Origin: Syntrophobacterales bacterium
GTDB taxonomy: Bacteria > Desulfobacterota > Syntrophia > Syntrophales > JAAYKM01
Reading direction: 5' to 3'
Assembly: GCA_031285215.1 (NCBI GenBank)
Contig: JAITWQ010000180.1
Coordinates: forward strand, 1 to 6,032
Length of the DNA: 6,032 nucleotides
Numbering within the stretch: position 1 is the first letter of the stretch; every line of letters starts with the position of its first letter. The position numbers were made by a program, and so were the translations under genes. The notes under the pieces are model-generated. The model saw nothing but the letters and a program-made list of their open reading frames with translations, was not told the DNA's origin and searched no databases. Below, piece after piece: positions 5,960 through 6,032 of the stretch.

Positions 5960-6032
5960 ATGGAGAAAAACCTGATAAATCGTCCGAGCTGGGACGAATA
6001 TTTCATGAATATCGTGACCATTGTCGCCGAAC
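5960..6032 (+). CDS. Probable dCMP deaminase, N-terminal fragment cut by window edge
   Basis: Only 24 codons are visible, starting at ATG 5960 with AGGAG (5952-5956) at a rather short 3-nt spacing. The peptide contains RPSWDEYFMNIVTIVAE, which closely resembles the beginning of ComEB/dCMP deaminase-family proteins (typically RPSWDEYFM followed by an I-A-x-x-V-A helix). The family deaminates dCMP to dUMP using a zinc site (HxE...CxxC) that would lie to the right of the window and cannot be checked. Position after glyA fits, since dUMP and methylene-THF are both used by thymidylate synthase. No in-frame ATG, GTG or TTG occurs between the glyA stop and 5960, so this start is well constrained. 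The call rests on a short motif plus context. Confidence 0.75.
   Translation, partial: MEKNLINRPSWDEYFMNIVTIVAE

Overview
The window looks like chromosomal core-genome DNA from a Gram-negative bacterium. The gene order is yceD-rpmF ... acpP-fabF-rpiB-glyA-(dCMP deaminase), with gltX divergent. Base composition is close to balanced. From general knowledge, fabF-rpiB-glyA followed by a dCMP deaminase fits the former Deltaproteobacteria (Desulfobacterota, for example Syntrophales-like lineages). This placement is inferred from gene order and protein style, not from a search. I see no phage, transposon, CRISPR or RNA gene.

Layout: positions 1-1150 hold most of gltX on the minus strand (GTG start at 1150, C-terminus beyond the left edge). 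Positions 1151-1491 are a divergent intergenic region. It carries a very good sigma-70-type promoter for gltX (TTGACA, 17 nt, TATAAC, read on the minus strand) and a less orthodox promoter candidate for the rightward genes. From 1492 everything is on the plus strand: a YceD/DUF177 protein, ribosomal protein L32 (zinc-binding form), a 218-nt gap, acyl carrier protein, a 159-nt gap, beta-ketoacyl-ACP synthase II (TTG start), ribose-5-phosphate isomerase B, serine hydroxymethyltransferase, and the first 24 codons of a probable dCMP deaminase at the right edge.

How the genes fit together: yceD-rpmF is the usual rRNA/50S pair that often precedes the fatty-acid cluster. AcpP and FabF are the carrier and the elongating condensing enzyme of type II fatty acid synthesis. 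RpiB (2 nt after fabF) supplies ribose-5-phosphate, GlyA (overlapping rpiB by 13 nt) makes 5,10-methylene-THF, and dCMP deaminase makes dUMP. The last two products are the substrates of thymidylate synthase, so the right half is a nucleotide/one-carbon operon.

Most notable: plsX, fabH, fabD and fabG, which in the well-known arrangement lie between rpmF and acpP, are absent and replaced by a short non-coding gap. The ACP has unusual residues in its partner-recognition helix (Leu39, Trp40). A 52-codon small ORF fits exactly between acpP and fabF. I found no convincing undescribed system; the window is mostly ordinary housekeeping genes with a locally rearranged fab cluster.
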